Notes under the pieces: model-generated
The model's input: the letters and a program-made list of their open reading frames with translations, nothing else
Database searches by the model: none
What the model was told of the DNA's origin: nothing
Assembly: GCF_001746855.1 (NCBI RefSeq)
Contig: NZ_CP017298.1
Location: 1,569,990 to 1,633,989 of the forward strand
Direction: 5' to 3'
From: Pauljensenia hongkongensis
Lineage (GTDB): Bacteria > Actinomycetota > Actinomycetes > Actinomycetales > Actinomycetaceae
DNA length: 64,000 bases
Shown: piece by piece, positions 17,201-25,941 of the stretch
Layout of the letters: the number at the start of each line of letters is the position of its first letter
Numbering within the stretch: position 1 is the stretch's first letter
Translations under genes and position numbers: made by a program

Positions 17201-17775
17201 ACGGGGACGGCGTGGGCGAGGACGGGCGGCGCGCCATTGAGGAACTGCGGGCCCTGGTCAGCGACGAGCACCTGTACAACCGCACGGACGAGGTGGCTCC
17301 TTTGCGGGAGCGGGTGGACCGGGCGCGCCGTGTTTTCGTCGAGGAGCGGCGCTCGGAGGCGCTGCGCGCGTTCGAGGGGGTGCGCGCTGAGGTCACCGCG
17401 TCCGACGAGTTCGGGCAGGCGGACCCGACTGCCCGCGAGGCGGCGCTGAGCCGGATCGACGCCGAGTGTGCCTCGATCAGGGGAATGACCGACCCGGGGG
17501 CGATCGTGATCGCCGCGCAGAAGGTGGATGCGCTGTCCGCGGAGTTGTTCGCCCGGCTGATCGCGTCGCACGAGCGGGTCGACGAGGCACCCGGCCACTC
17601 CGATGAGGCGCCCGGCGGGCGCGCGGCACCACCCCAGGTCGTCCAGCTCTCCGCACTCACCCGCGACCTGTGCCGCACGACGATACGCACTCCCGACGAC
17701 GTGGACGCCTACGTCGAGGAACTGCGCTCCGCTTTGCACAGGGCTGTTTCGAACGGCAACATCATCCGACGCTGA
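14245..17775 (+). CDS. brxC: BREX ATPase BrxC
   Basis: Large P-loop ATPase of the BREX complex, 1176 aa, close to the usual ~1200. Walker A GFFGSGKS at residues 65-72 in the context GVWISGFFGSGKSHMLKMM; Walker B-like IGFFIDEVGQFIG near residue 252; long helical C-terminal half. BrxC is thought to power the DNA-bound BREX assembly. It directly follows brxB and is followed by pglX after 8 bases. Codon usage is uniformly GC-rich, like the chromosomal background. Confidence 0.92.
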   Translation: MDMTGIYAKDINRTIDGVIKADESAHIRSEVDEYVMTSEIRAGLDRILDEWNAPRPQSNGVWISGFFGSGKSHMLKMMSYLLGDVRGSGEMTRQQVAEVFTQKARGHEMLIAGIGRSQQIPALSMLFNIDAKDDKATSRPEAMIEVFYRAFFEARGLYTADLGVGALERDLVDRGLFNQFKECFRAVAGGEWEDRRAGTVFAEAPTARALAGVGIEVDKPIASYRASLNRSAEAFADEVAHWLDSREPGARIGFFIDEVGQFIGRNTHLMLNLQTITEQLFTKCSGRAWVFVTSQEKLDDVIGGLGEQQGNDFSKIQGRFTTQINLSTQEVEQVIARRLLAKSDAGRAVLEGQWSRSGAGFASMFTFPAWQKAYSNYADEEAFIAKYPFVDYQFDMFSQTMIGMSESGLFTGRHSSVGARSLLGVCQQIAQDLQERPIGTITSFDQFYDGIAAMLKSDVKENLHRAQANSLTSDPFTISVLKALLLARYVKDFPCAPSNLVVLLRRDLGQDATALEARVKRSLDALVGQYFVQKLPEGTYTYMTDEEKEVKQQIGRMSVSEGEVTGHLMRSVRAVLGNAAASYRHPDTDLDLRITTIMDCMRPASTESLVLNCVTPLSQVDAEAARIRSTGGQDTLTVVLALSDETVEEVYMYLRTERYVRGATGSSAPSGRKRLIQTYGEQNNERDERIKAAVRMSFKGARFFTDGSEVEVPASMPPAEAVNRGMGVVVGRVYHRMGDALPLAKLKEGDVDRFLRDEDEGLLPEGGLQAANPLADQFAQWVKQSRDLEGRSVFVQDAVDHFRAAPFGWGQNAVLAIVATAIRRGLVDAKLNERPLTRTELSSGLRVSQERSRILLEPKRQVDQRALARFRAFAKEFVLSDGRLEDDNARAVAVDNAVQGWRAVLDRARRTPFDFGGEIDEAEATLEAVGAGPLGAEAYLAPGVQAVFDDVVEIRSDFLEPLQEFLTRHMPAVEDAVRAADSLAAYGDGVGEDGRRAIEELRALVSDEHLYNRTDEVAPLRERVDRARRVFVEERRSEALRAFEGVRAEVTASDEFGQADPTAREAALSRIDAECASIRGMTDPGAIVIAAQKVDALSAELFARLIASHERVDEAPGHSDEAPGGRAAPPQVVQLSALTRDLCRTTIRTPDDVDAYVEELRSALHRAVSNGNIIRR

Positions 17776-17783
17776 GGAACGAG

Positions 17784-20700
17784 ATGGACATCAATATCAA
17801 CGCGCTCGAGTCGTTGGCGACGAAGTCGCGCGCGCGCCTGATCGGCCAGGCTACGGGGGCGATCCAGCGGCTGCTGGACGATCCTTTGACCGAGGCAGAG
17901 GACCGCAGGCGGATCGAGCGGGCGGTGGCCCACCACGGCGGCGTTGAGGGCGCGGCGCGGGAGGCGGCGTACTCGTGGTTCAACCGTTTGACGGCGCTGC
18001 GGTACATGGACGCCGTCGGCGTGTCGGGGACGCACATGGTGGTGACGCCCACCGGTGCCTCATCCGAGCCCGAGTGCCTGTCGCAGGCGCGGGTCGGCGC
18101 TTTCGATCCCCGCGTCGACCGCGCTCCCGCCAGTCCGGACGCGGACGGCCGCCCGGGCGTGGCGCAGCGGGTCGGGCGCCTGCTCTTCGAGAACCGGGAC
18201 GTGGAGGCGTACGTGGTGCTGCTGAGCGCCTACTTCGACCTGTGGCACCCGCTGATACCGGATATGTTCCCCGCCGGGGACCATTGGACGAACCTGGTGC
18301 CGCCCAGCGACCTGCTGTCGGCATCGAGTGTGCGGGCGGACATCGTGGAGGGCATCGCCGTGGGCGAGTCGGGCGGCCCCGGCGTGGAGGTGATCGGCTG
18401 GCTCTACCAGTTCTACATCGCGGAGCGCAAGCAGCAGATCAACGACGCGAAGGTGAAGATCACCAGCAAGGAGCTGGCCCCGGTCACCCAGTTGTTCACG
18501 CCGCACTGGATCGTGCGGTACTTGGTGGAGAACACGGTGGGGGCGCAGTGGCTGCGCGCCCACCCGGGCTCGCCCCTGCGCGACCGCTTCGACTACCTGG
18601 TGGCCCCAGTGCCGGGCCAGGAGGACCAGGGAATGGGGATCGGGGACCCGAAGGACTTCCGCGTCATCGATCCAGCGTGCGGATCCGGGCACATGCTCAC
18701 CTACGCTTTCGACGTCCTGTGGCAGATGTACGTGGAGGCGGGGTACCCGAAGCGGCGGATCGCAGCGGCCATTCTGGACAACAACCTGTTCGGCGCGGAG
18801 ATCGACGCCCGGGCTGTCCAGTTGGCGTCCTTCGCCCTCATGATGAAGGCCGTGGAGCACGATCCGGGTTTCCTGGAGCGCAAACTGCGCGAGCAGGACC
18901 GCAAGGCCGCGGGACCGGGTGCTGGGCGGCCGCGCATCACCCACGTCCACTCGGTCGTCTTGGAGGACCTCTCCCCCACCGAGATCGCACAGGCAGTGCG
19001 CGGTGCCTTCGGGAGCGAGGATAGCGAGCGCGCGTCGGTGGGGCTGGAGGTCAACCGCGTCATCGAGGACCTGCGCAATGCCGACACCTTCGGCTCCCTC
19101 ATCCGTGTGCCCGCTGGGACCGCCGAGATCTTCGAGGCCATCGCCCGCAGTATCGAGGAGGGTCGGCGCGACGTGCAACTCGGTTCCGCCGATACGCAGC
19201 AGTGGCGCGAGGCAGCGGGGATCTGCCGGGTCCTGGAGGACTCCCGCTACACGACGATGGTGGCGAACCCGCCGTACCTTGTCTCAAAGAAATTCGGCGA
19301 CGGACTAAAGGAGTATGCCCGGCAGTCCTACCCCGATTCACGGCAAGACCTTGCGACGATGTTCATGCAACATGCCCTCACCTTCACAAGAAAACGTGCC
19401 TCGATCGGCACCCTCACACTCAATTCCTGGATGCTGACCAGCTCATTCGAACGATTCCGCATTCGTTTGCTCAAGAACGCTTCCATTCAGAGTATCGCAA
19501 TGCTTGGGCGCGGCCTTGCTGGAATCCAATTAGACTTCTGCGCGACAGTGTTCTGGAATGCCTGCCCACGTTCAGATCGTACTATCAGGTTTATTACTGC
19601 TAGCGAACCAGCCACATCACCAAGCAATCCAATTCGCATTCAGCGCCTACAGGAAGCGGCACAGAATCCAAAGTCGTCTGACAATATTGAAGTCACATAT
19701 TCTCGCATCACCAGAATGCCTCGATCCGCTTTTCTGCATTCGATCTCAGATCAGATTCTCGAGGGATTTAAAACTCCACTGGCGGAGGTTGCGCGGCCCA
19801 GGCAGGGACTCGCTACCGCCGATAACGAGCGTTTCCTCCGCCTGTGGTTCGAGGTCAGCTCGTCCCGCTCGTACCTGACGGCGACCAGCAGGGAGGACGC
19901 CGACGCCTCCGGCGCGCGGTGGTTCCCCCACAACAAGGGAGGATCCTTCCGTAAGTGGTGGGGCAACCAGGATTACCTCGTCAATTGGGAAGATGACGGA
20001 CGAGAAATTCAAGAATATCGCGATCCATATACCGGAAAACAACGCTCACGTCCCCAAAACATAGACTTCTACTTCAAACCATGCGTCTCGTGGTCTAACG
20101 TTTCAAGTGGCACCCCATCCTTCCGTCTCTACAACGAGAATTTTATATTCAGTCATGTGGGACAGGCATTATTTTCTGATACAGAACACCACCCGGCCAT
20201 AATGTCCTTTGCGAACTCCACCGTTGTGACCAAAATTCTAGAAGCTATTGCTCCCGGCACCCACTTCGAAGTCGGACAGATCAAGACTCTCCCGTGGATC
20301 GAACCTGAGAGTTTCGACCCGACACCCATTGAACGCTTGATTGAGATCTTCCGGGACGACTGGGACGCCCGCGAGACCTCGTGGGACTTCCAGCGCCCGC
20401 CCTATCTGGTGGGCGATTCATCCCTGCTGGAGGAGCTTTTCGCCGCCTGGTACGAGCGCAGCGTAAGCACCGCCCGGGAGGCCCAGCGCCTGGAGAGCGA
20501 GAACAACCGCTTCTGGGCCGGTGTGTACGGCCTGGAGGACGAGGTCGAGATCGACGTGCCCCTGTCCCGCGTGTCACTGACCTACAATCCACGATTCCCG
20601 CCCGCCCCCTCGAAAGGCGCGGAGCGCAGCGAGGAGGAGTACCGGTGGCTGCACTACCAGCGCAGCGCGACGGAACTGGTCTCCTGGTTGATCGGCGTCA

Positions 20701-21521
20701 TCATGGGCCGCTACAGCCTCGACGCTCCCGGCTTAATCCTGGCGGACCAGGGGTCGACGCTCGACGATTTCCAGGCGCGGGTGCCCACCGCCTCGTTCAT
20801 GCCCGACGCCGATGGGATCGTCCCGATCACCGACTCGCTCTTCCACGACAATGCGGACTTGCGCCTCACCGATGCGCTGAGCGCGCTACTGGGTGCGGAC
20901 AGCCTCGGGCAGAACCTCGACTTCCTGGCGCGCTGCCTGGCCGTGAAGAAACCAACATCGAATGGCGCGGACTTCCAACCCCCCAGACCGGTGGTGGACT
21001 CCCGGGCAGCACTGCTCAAGTACATGAAGAGCGGTTTCCTCAAGGACCACGAGCAGGCCTACTCCAACCGCCCGGTCTATTGGATGTTCTCGTCGCCTAA
21101 AGGCAGTTTCAAGGCCCTCATGTACCTGCACCGCTACACTCCCGACACCGTGGGGCACGTGCTCACCGAGTACGCCTCCGAAGTCGTCGCGAAGCTGGCC
21201 GACCAGATCGAAGTCATCAACCGGCGCCTGCCGGACATGGGCGGCAGCGACCGGACCCGCGCACAGGGGAAACGGGAGAAGCTGAGGGCCCAGTTGCACG
21301 ACGTGCAGGGGTACATCGACTCCACCCTTTACCCGCTCTCGCAGCGCCGCATCGTCCTGGACCTGGACGACGGCGTGCGCGTGAACCGCCTCAAACTGGC
21401 CTATGGGATGCGCGAGGACCTGGACGAGCTGGCCTCCCCAGCACTCCAGATGCCTGACGATTTGAAATGGATGACCGACCAGAAGCGCAAGGGCAACATC
21501 TGGTGGTCCACGCAGAATTAG
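17784..21521 (+). CDS. pglX: BREX adenine-specific DNA methyltransferase PglX
   Basis: Type 1 BREX N6-adenine methyltransferase, 1245 aa. It marks host DNA and is the specificity subunit. SAM-binding motif DPACGSGHML near residue 294 and catalytic NPPY near residue 496 (MVANPPYLVSKKFG). The start at 17784 follows GAGGAACG; the open frame upstream lies in brxC. Bases about 19270-19780 and 19985-20285 are clearly AT-richer and use other codons than the rest, matching the region after NPPY where the target-recognition part is expected. No stop or frameshift is seen, so the methylase appears intact. Confidence 0.93.
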   Translation: MDININALESLATKSRARLIGQATGAIQRLLDDPLTEAEDRRRIERAVAHHGGVEGAAREAAYSWFNRLTALRYMDAVGVSGTHMVVTPTGASSEPECLSQARVGAFDPRVDRAPASPDADGRPGVAQRVGRLLFENRDVEAYVVLLSAYFDLWHPLIPDMFPAGDHWTNLVPPSDLLSASSVRADIVEGIAVGESGGPGVEVIGWLYQFYIAERKQQINDAKVKITSKELAPVTQLFTPHWIVRYLVENTVGAQWLRAHPGSPLRDRFDYLVAPVPGQEDQGMGIGDPKDFRVIDPACGSGHMLTYAFDVLWQMYVEAGYPKRRIAAAILDNNLFGAEIDARAVQLASFALMMKAVEHDPGFLERKLREQDRKAAGPGAGRPRITHVHSVVLEDLSPTEIAQAVRGAFGSEDSERASVGLEVNRVIEDLRNADTFGSLIRVPAGTAEIFEAIARSIEEGRRDVQLGSADTQQWREAAGICRVLEDSRYTTMVANPPYLVSKKFGDGLKEYARQSYPDSRQDLATMFMQHALTFTRKRASIGTLTLNSWMLTSSFERFRIRLLKNASIQSIAMLGRGLAGIQLDFCATVFWNACPRSDRTIRFITASEPATSPSNPIRIQRLQEAAQNPKSSDNIEVTYSRITRMPRSAFLHSISDQILEGFKTPLAEVARPRQGLATADNERFLRLWFEVSSSRSYLTATSREDADASGARWFPHNKGGSFRKWWGNQDYLVNWEDDGREIQEYRDPYTGKQRSRPQNIDFYFKPCVSWSNVSSGTPSFRLYNENFIFSHVGQALFSDTEHHPAIMSFANSTVVTKILEAIAPGTHFEVGQIKTLPWIEPESFDPTPIERLIEIFRDDWDARETSWDFQRPPYLVGDSSLLEELFAAWYERSVSTAREAQRLESENNRFWAGVYGLEDEVEIDVPLSRVSLTYNPRFPPAPSKGAERSEEEYRWLHYQRSATELVSWLIGVIMGRYSLDAPGLILADQGSTLDDFQARVPTASFMPDADGIVPITDSLFHDNADLRLTDALSALLGADSLGQNLDFLARCLAVKKPTSNGADFQPPRPVVDSRAALLKYMKSGFLKDHEQAYSNRPVYWMFSSPKGSFKALMYLHRYTPDTVGHVLTEYASEVVAKLADQIEVINRRLPDMGGSDRTRAQGKREKLRAQLHDVQGYIDSTLYPLSQRRIVLDLDDGVRVNRLKLAYGMREDLDELASPALQMPDDLKWMTDQKRKGNIWWSTQN

Positions 21522-21600
21522 CCTGATCATGGGAGACTAGAGGAAACGCGCTTGCGGGTACCGGGCCGCACACGCTTGGACGAAGACGAGGGAAAGGACG

Positions 21601-22761
21601 ATGCCCATGAAACTCACGCACGTGGAGCTGCAGAACTGGCGCAACTTCGCCCACATCGAGTTCGACTTGAACACACGCCTCTTCGTCGTCGGCCCCAACG
21701 CCTCCGGCAAGTCCAACCTGCTCGACGCCCTGCGCTTCATCTCCGACGTGGCCAACGCCGGACTGTACGAGGCATCAATAAAGAAGCGAGATAGCTTCCG
21801 ATCGATCGTTCACGCTAATGCCGAAGAATGCACCCTCGCATTCAAGTTCGATAGCAGCGCTCTGCAAGGCTATGAGCTTTCACTGGAACAAGTTCACGAA
21901 CCTGTAATTTACGACGGCGAGGAAGTCGGAGAAGAATTAGCCGACATGCCCTACGTCAAAGCAGAAAACATCTTTACCGCTGATGGAAACGTTCATCCTT
22001 CCCCATACGTGTCCCACATATTGGGTCACGAGGTGGTGTTCGCACATGAAACTACCCTACAAAGCGCAACTCTGAGCAACAGCTTCAAGGGCATCCGCGA
22101 CTACTTCGTCGGCATCCACTACATCCACCCGAATCCGAAGAAAATGCTCGAGCGCGGGCGCTACGACGAGCACGCCACCGGTTTCACCCAGCGCGTCGCC
22201 TCGCGCCCCGACGTTGTTCTGCAACCCGCAATCGCGCGCATCCGGCCGATCCTGGCTTCGATAGTTCCCGAAATACCCCGTTTGAGCTATGTGCGCATCG
22301 GCGCGAACGACGACATCATCTTCTACAGCGACGACCCCCAGAAACCGGGCGCCTTCACCCACATGCGATTCTCCGAAGGAACTCTGCGTATCCTCGGAAT
22401 CCTCTTCGAACTGGCAACGCTTCCAAAAGACACGTCGCTGGTCCTCATCGAGGAGCCCGAGCTGTTCATGCAGCCCTCCGTCGTCCGTTCGCTTCCAGAC
22501 TTCTTCGCTGCGGTCGCAGCGGACAGGAACGTGCAGATGATCATCACCACCCACTCCCCCGACCTTATCGACAACGAACTCATCCGTCCCGACCAGGTTC
22601 TCATGCTTGAGCCCACCGACACGGGAACCAAAGGGACGCTTCTCTCAGAGTCGCAAGACCCCCGGGTACGCAGCTTCGTCGAAACGGCTTTTCCCCTATC
22701 CGAGGCTGTGGACTCCGTGAACCGGCGACGAATCCCACTTGGAATATGGGACCACCGATGA
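21601..22761 (+). CDS. AAA ATPase, AriA/RecF-like, embedded in BREX
   Basis: 386 aa ABC/SMC-type ATPase (AAA_15/AAA_21 class). Walker A GPNASGKS at residues 31-38, signature-like RFSEGTLRILGILFELA, Walker B TSLVLIEEPELFMQP near 280-292, and the H-loop ITTHSPDLID. The segment at 21770-22075 between Walker A and the signature is AT-richer than the rest. It overlaps the next gene by 4 bp, so the two should act together. An ATPase plus TOPRIM pair between pglX and pglZ is the arrangement reported for PARIS (AriA/AriB) within enterobacterial BREX loci, so a PARIS-like abortive-infection or anti-restriction-sensing module is inferred, not proven. Confidence 0.82.
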   Translation: MPMKLTHVELQNWRNFAHIEFDLNTRLFVVGPNASGKSNLLDALRFISDVANAGLYEASIKKRDSFRSIVHANAEECTLAFKFDSSALQGYELSLEQVHEPVIYDGEEVGEELADMPYVKAENIFTADGNVHPSPYVSHILGHEVVFAHETTLQSATLSNSFKGIRDYFVGIHYIHPNPKKMLERGRYDEHATGFTQRVASRPDVVLQPAIARIRPILASIVPEIPRLSYVRIGANDDIIFYSDDPQKPGAFTHMRFSEGTLRILGILFELATLPKDTSLVLIEEPELFMQPSVVRSLPDFFAAVAADRNVQMIITTHSPDLIDNELIRPDQVLMLEPTDTGTKGTLLSESQDPRVRSFVETAFPLSEAVDSVNRRRIPLGIWDHR

Positions 22762-23402
22762 CTGTCAGCAAGCACCCGCAGGTTTTCGTCGAGGGCAACA
22801 CTGACGAACCCATTGTGAGAGCCCTGATGACGGCAACGGGATGGGTCTCCGAGGAGTACAGGATCTTCTGCGCGAAGGGGAGCGGAAACATAATCCGCTC
22901 AATCACCAAGCACGCAGAAGCGGCCAGGCAGATCCCTCGCATCCTGTTCCTCGACAGCGATAACAAATGCCCAGTCGATATGCGGAAAGACCTGGAAAAG
23001 GAACTCACGCATATCCCTGCCGATTTCGTCCTCCGTATCGTCTGCACGTGCATCGAATCCTGGGTACTCGCGGACTGCGAAGGATTGGCCAGCTTTTGCG
23101 GCGTGGGCATTGCAGCGATCCCCGCATCGCAGAAGCTCGCACCGATACACAACCACAAGAACGAGCTTCTCAAGGTTCTTAGAAAATCAAAGTCTCCAAA
23201 AGGCCGGGAGATGACCCAGGGCAGCGGGAACGACTTGCAGTTCTCTGACGATTACACACGTCACCTCGCCGACCTCATGACCGACTACTGGGACGCCGAG
23301 CGCGCCGCTCAGAACAACGACAGCCTCCGGCGGGCCATCGCACGGCTCAAGGACCTGCGCGCCCGCCTCTGCACCGATGCCGTGCCGGAGGTGCGACAAT
23401 AA
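22758..23402 (+). CDS. TOPRIM-domain protein (DUF4276/AriB-like) paired with the ATPase
   Basis: 214 aa. Read as a TOPRIM nuclease-like fold: Glu12 in QVFVEGNTDEPIV and the acidic DxD pair Asp66/Asp68 in RILFLDSDNK, followed by CIESWVLADCEGL, a segment typical of DUF4276-type proteins. The start is the ATG at 22758 overlapping the ATPase stop (ATGA); an ATG at 22746 is possible. In ATPase/TOPRIM pairs (OLD, Gabija, PARIS) this subunit is the nuclease or effector. Substrate unknown. It is shorter than the ~300-residue AriB proteins, so homology to AriB itself is uncertain. Confidence 0.72.
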   Translation: MTVSKHPQVFVEGNTDEPIVRALMTATGWVSEEYRIFCAKGSGNIIRSITKHAEAARQIPRILFLDSDNKCPVDMRKDLEKELTHIPADFVLRIVCTCIESWVLADCEGLASFCGVGIAAIPASQKLAPIHNHKNELLKVLRKSKSPKGREMTQGSGNDLQFSDDYTRHLADLMTDYWDAERAAQNNDSLRRAIARLKDLRARLCTDAVPEVRQ

Positions 23403-23406
23403 GGCC

Positions 23407-25941
23407 ATGAGTGGAATCGACGCCTCCGCATTGGCCGACGGCCTGCGCGAGCTGCTGACGCGCGCGCGCTTGGTCACCTGGCTTGACCAGGGCCGCGAGT
23501 ACACCGACCAGGTCGACGAGGTCGCCGCCCTGGTGCCGGACGCACAGCTCATCACCGTCGACCACAACGAGTTCGCCACCAAACTCCGCGTCCTCCGCGA
23601 CCAACCGAAAGACGCGTTCATCCTCTACCGTCCCGGCGACCTTCCGCCCCTGGACACGGACCTGTTGGCCGACATCCGCTGCGGGTACCCCGCGTTTTCC
23701 GCCGACGCCTCGTCGATGCTGGCCCGCGAACTGGACCTGGACGACGACCTGACGCCCATTCTTCGCGAATACGACGGTTTCTTCACCCGTGAGCGCATCC
23801 GCCGCATCAAAGACCGCAAAATCCAGATCAACGACAAGAACAAGCTGCTGGCCGTCATGAGTGCCGTCCTGCTGGGCATCCACGACCACTCCTTCTCCTC
23901 GATCTTCGTCGAACTGGCCAACTCCGACGCGTGCGAACAGGCTAAGATCGGCAAACTCAAATGGGGGCTCGCCGACTTCTTCTGGGAAGGGGCGCGCTCC
24001 ATCTGGAAGTACCAGGGGGACCCAGAGCTCAACAACCTCATGACATGGCTCTTCATCGAGCAGCGCCGGGGCTGGGACCCCGCCCTCGCCTCGGCCCAAC
24101 GCGACTTCGCCACCTGGATGGGCGGCGTCAAGAACCAGGACGCCGTCAAAGTCTGGGCGACGCGCATCAGCGAGGACCTTGGCCTGGCCGAAGAACTCCC
24201 CAGCCTCGACACCGCCGACCTGGAGCGGGACCTGGTCACCCCGGGCGTCGACGACCAGCTGATCCGCCGCGCGGTCACCTCCCTGATCGACGGGCGCTCC
24301 AATGCGGCCGACGTGCGCACGCAGAGGAGCAGGCGCGCCTCCTCGCTCTGGAAGGAGGAATCCGCCAGCGCCTGGGAGGCCGCCGAGGCCGGCGGCCGGT
24401 TCCTCCACCTGGTCCACACCCACCGGGACGCCGCGTTCCGCACCGCGGGTGAGGGATTCGCCCTCTACACCGACGCTGCGAACGGCCTGTGGCAGGTGGA
24501 CCAGGCGTACCGCCACTATGTCCGCGCCTCGCGCGCCGCCGGGGACCCCGACGTGTTCGGAGAGCTCGACGCGGCCGTCGAGACCATCTACCTCCACGAC
24601 TTCCTGCGGCCCCTGTCCGCCTGGTGGGACGCGGCGGTCCGCGCGCTCCCCACATGGCGCATTCCCGCCCACGCCTCGTCGAACCCGGGCCGACAATCCG
24701 ACTTCTACGACCTCATGGTCCGCAACGCGAAGAAAACCGCAGTCATCGTCTCCGACGCGCTCAGGTACGAGGCGGGGGCCGAACTGGCCGAAAGACTCAT
24801 CGCCCGCGGGGGCGCCACCGTCGAGATCACCCCGTGGTACACGCTGCTGCCGTCCGTGACCGCGCTGGGCATGGCCGCACTGCTGCCCAACCGCAGTCTC
24901 AGCACCGGTGTGCGGGCCGACGCGTTGGAGGTACGGGCCGACGGCGAGCCCACGGGTGGCCTGGCCGCGCGCGACGCGGTGCTGCGGGCAGCCAGCGGCG
25001 ACCGGATCACCGCGCACTCGTACCAGACGATCGCGGGAATGCTCAGGGACGACTTGCGCGCCCTGGGCAAGGGCATGGCAGCGATCTACGTCTACCACGA
25101 CCACATCGACGCCGTCGGCGACCACGCGGCCTCCGAGAGCGGAACGCCCGAGGCGGTTGAGAGGGCACTCACGGATCTCGCTGCGCTGGTCACGCGCCTG
25201 CGCTCCGCGGACTTCCACCGGATCCTCATCACCGCCGACCATGGCTTCCTCTACCAGGCCCGGCCCCTGCCCGACGACACGACCGCCAAGCAGGGGACCG
25301 CGCCCCGCGCCGAGAAGATCCTCCTCAAGAAACGCCGCTACCAGTTGGGCGACGCCATGGAGAGCAGCGACGACTTCGCCGTGTTCCCCGCCGCCGATGT
25401 CGGGCTCGCCTCCGGGCCGGATGTCGCACTGCCCTTCGGGATGCGCAGGAGCCGCATTCAGGGCCGGGGCGACCAGTTCGTCCACGGCGGCGCCAGCCTG
25501 CAGGAGATCAGTGTTCCCGTCATCGAGGTCAACACAACCGCCGGGCTCAAAGCCCACGATGTCGAGGTCGAGCTCTCCTACTCCACATCGCGGATCAGCA
25601 TGACCCGCATCACCCCGAAAGTCATCCAGAAGGACCCCATCGCCGAGCGCATCCGCCCCATTGAGATCACGGTCGGCATCATCGACGCCGACACCGGAAA
25701 GCCCCTGTCGAACGTGGAGCGCCTCACCCTGGACTCGGTCGAGGCCACGCGCCTTGACCGCGCCAGAACCGTTGAACTCATCCTGTTGGACGGGATCCTG
25801 CAGGAGTACGCGGGAAAGACGGTACTGCTGGCCGCACACAAGGTCGTCAACGGAATGCGCGCATCGGACGCCCCCGTCGCGTCACTGGAGTTGGAAGTCC
25901 GGGACACCGGTTTCGGCGGACTAGGAGGATTCACCCTATGA
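23407..25941 (+). CDS. pglZ: BREX phosphatase-superfamily protein PglZ
   Basis: 844 aa, alkaline-phosphatase-superfamily BREX protein. Metal-site segments visible: AVIVSDALRYEAGAEL near residue 446 and ILITADHGFLYQA near residue 605; IYVYHDHIDAVGDHA lies between them. PglZ is needed for BREX methylation and defence; nuclease activity is reported for some homologues. The start ATG at 23407 lies 4 bases past the TOPRIM gene stop. It overlaps brxL by 4 bp (ATGA). Confidence 0.93.
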   Translation: MSGIDASALADGLRELLTRARLVTWLDQGREYTDQVDEVAALVPDAQLITVDHNEFATKLRVLRDQPKDAFILYRPGDLPPLDTDLLADIRCGYPAFSADASSMLARELDLDDDLTPILREYDGFFTRERIRRIKDRKIQINDKNKLLAVMSAVLLGIHDHSFSSIFVELANSDACEQAKIGKLKWGLADFFWEGARSIWKYQGDPELNNLMTWLFIEQRRGWDPALASAQRDFATWMGGVKNQDAVKVWATRISEDLGLAEELPSLDTADLERDLVTPGVDDQLIRRAVTSLIDGRSNAADVRTQRSRRASSLWKEESASAWEAAEAGGRFLHLVHTHRDAAFRTAGEGFALYTDAANGLWQVDQAYRHYVRASRAAGDPDVFGELDAAVETIYLHDFLRPLSAWWDAAVRALPTWRIPAHASSNPGRQSDFYDLMVRNAKKTAVIVSDALRYEAGAELAERLIARGGATVEITPWYTLLPSVTALGMAALLPNRSLSTGVRADALEVRADGEPTGGLAARDAVLRAASGDRITAHSYQTIAGMLRDDLRALGKGMAAIYVYHDHIDAVGDHAASESGTPEAVERALTDLAALVTRLRSADFHRILITADHGFLYQARPLPDDTTAKQGTAPRAEKILLKKRRYQLGDAMESSDDFAVFPAADVGLASGPDVALPFGMRRSRIQGRGDQFVHGGASLQEISVPVIEVNTTAGLKAHDVEVELSYSTSRISMTRITPKVIQKDPIAERIRPIEITVGIIDADTGKPLSNVERLTLDSVEATRLDRARTVELILLDGILQEYAGKTVLLAAHKVVNGMRASDAPVASLELEVRDTGFGGLGGFTL

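Noticed and set aside
21601-23402. Gabija (GajA/GajB) system
   Set aside because: Gabija has ATPase and TOPRIM in one protein plus a UvrD-like helicase; here they are separate and no helicase is present.
23347-25839. Long minus-strand open frame (830 codons) opposite pglZ, and similar ones opposite brxC and gyrA
   Set aside because: Mirror frames of GC-rich genes; their composition follows the third-position bias of the true gene, and no family features are seen in the translations.
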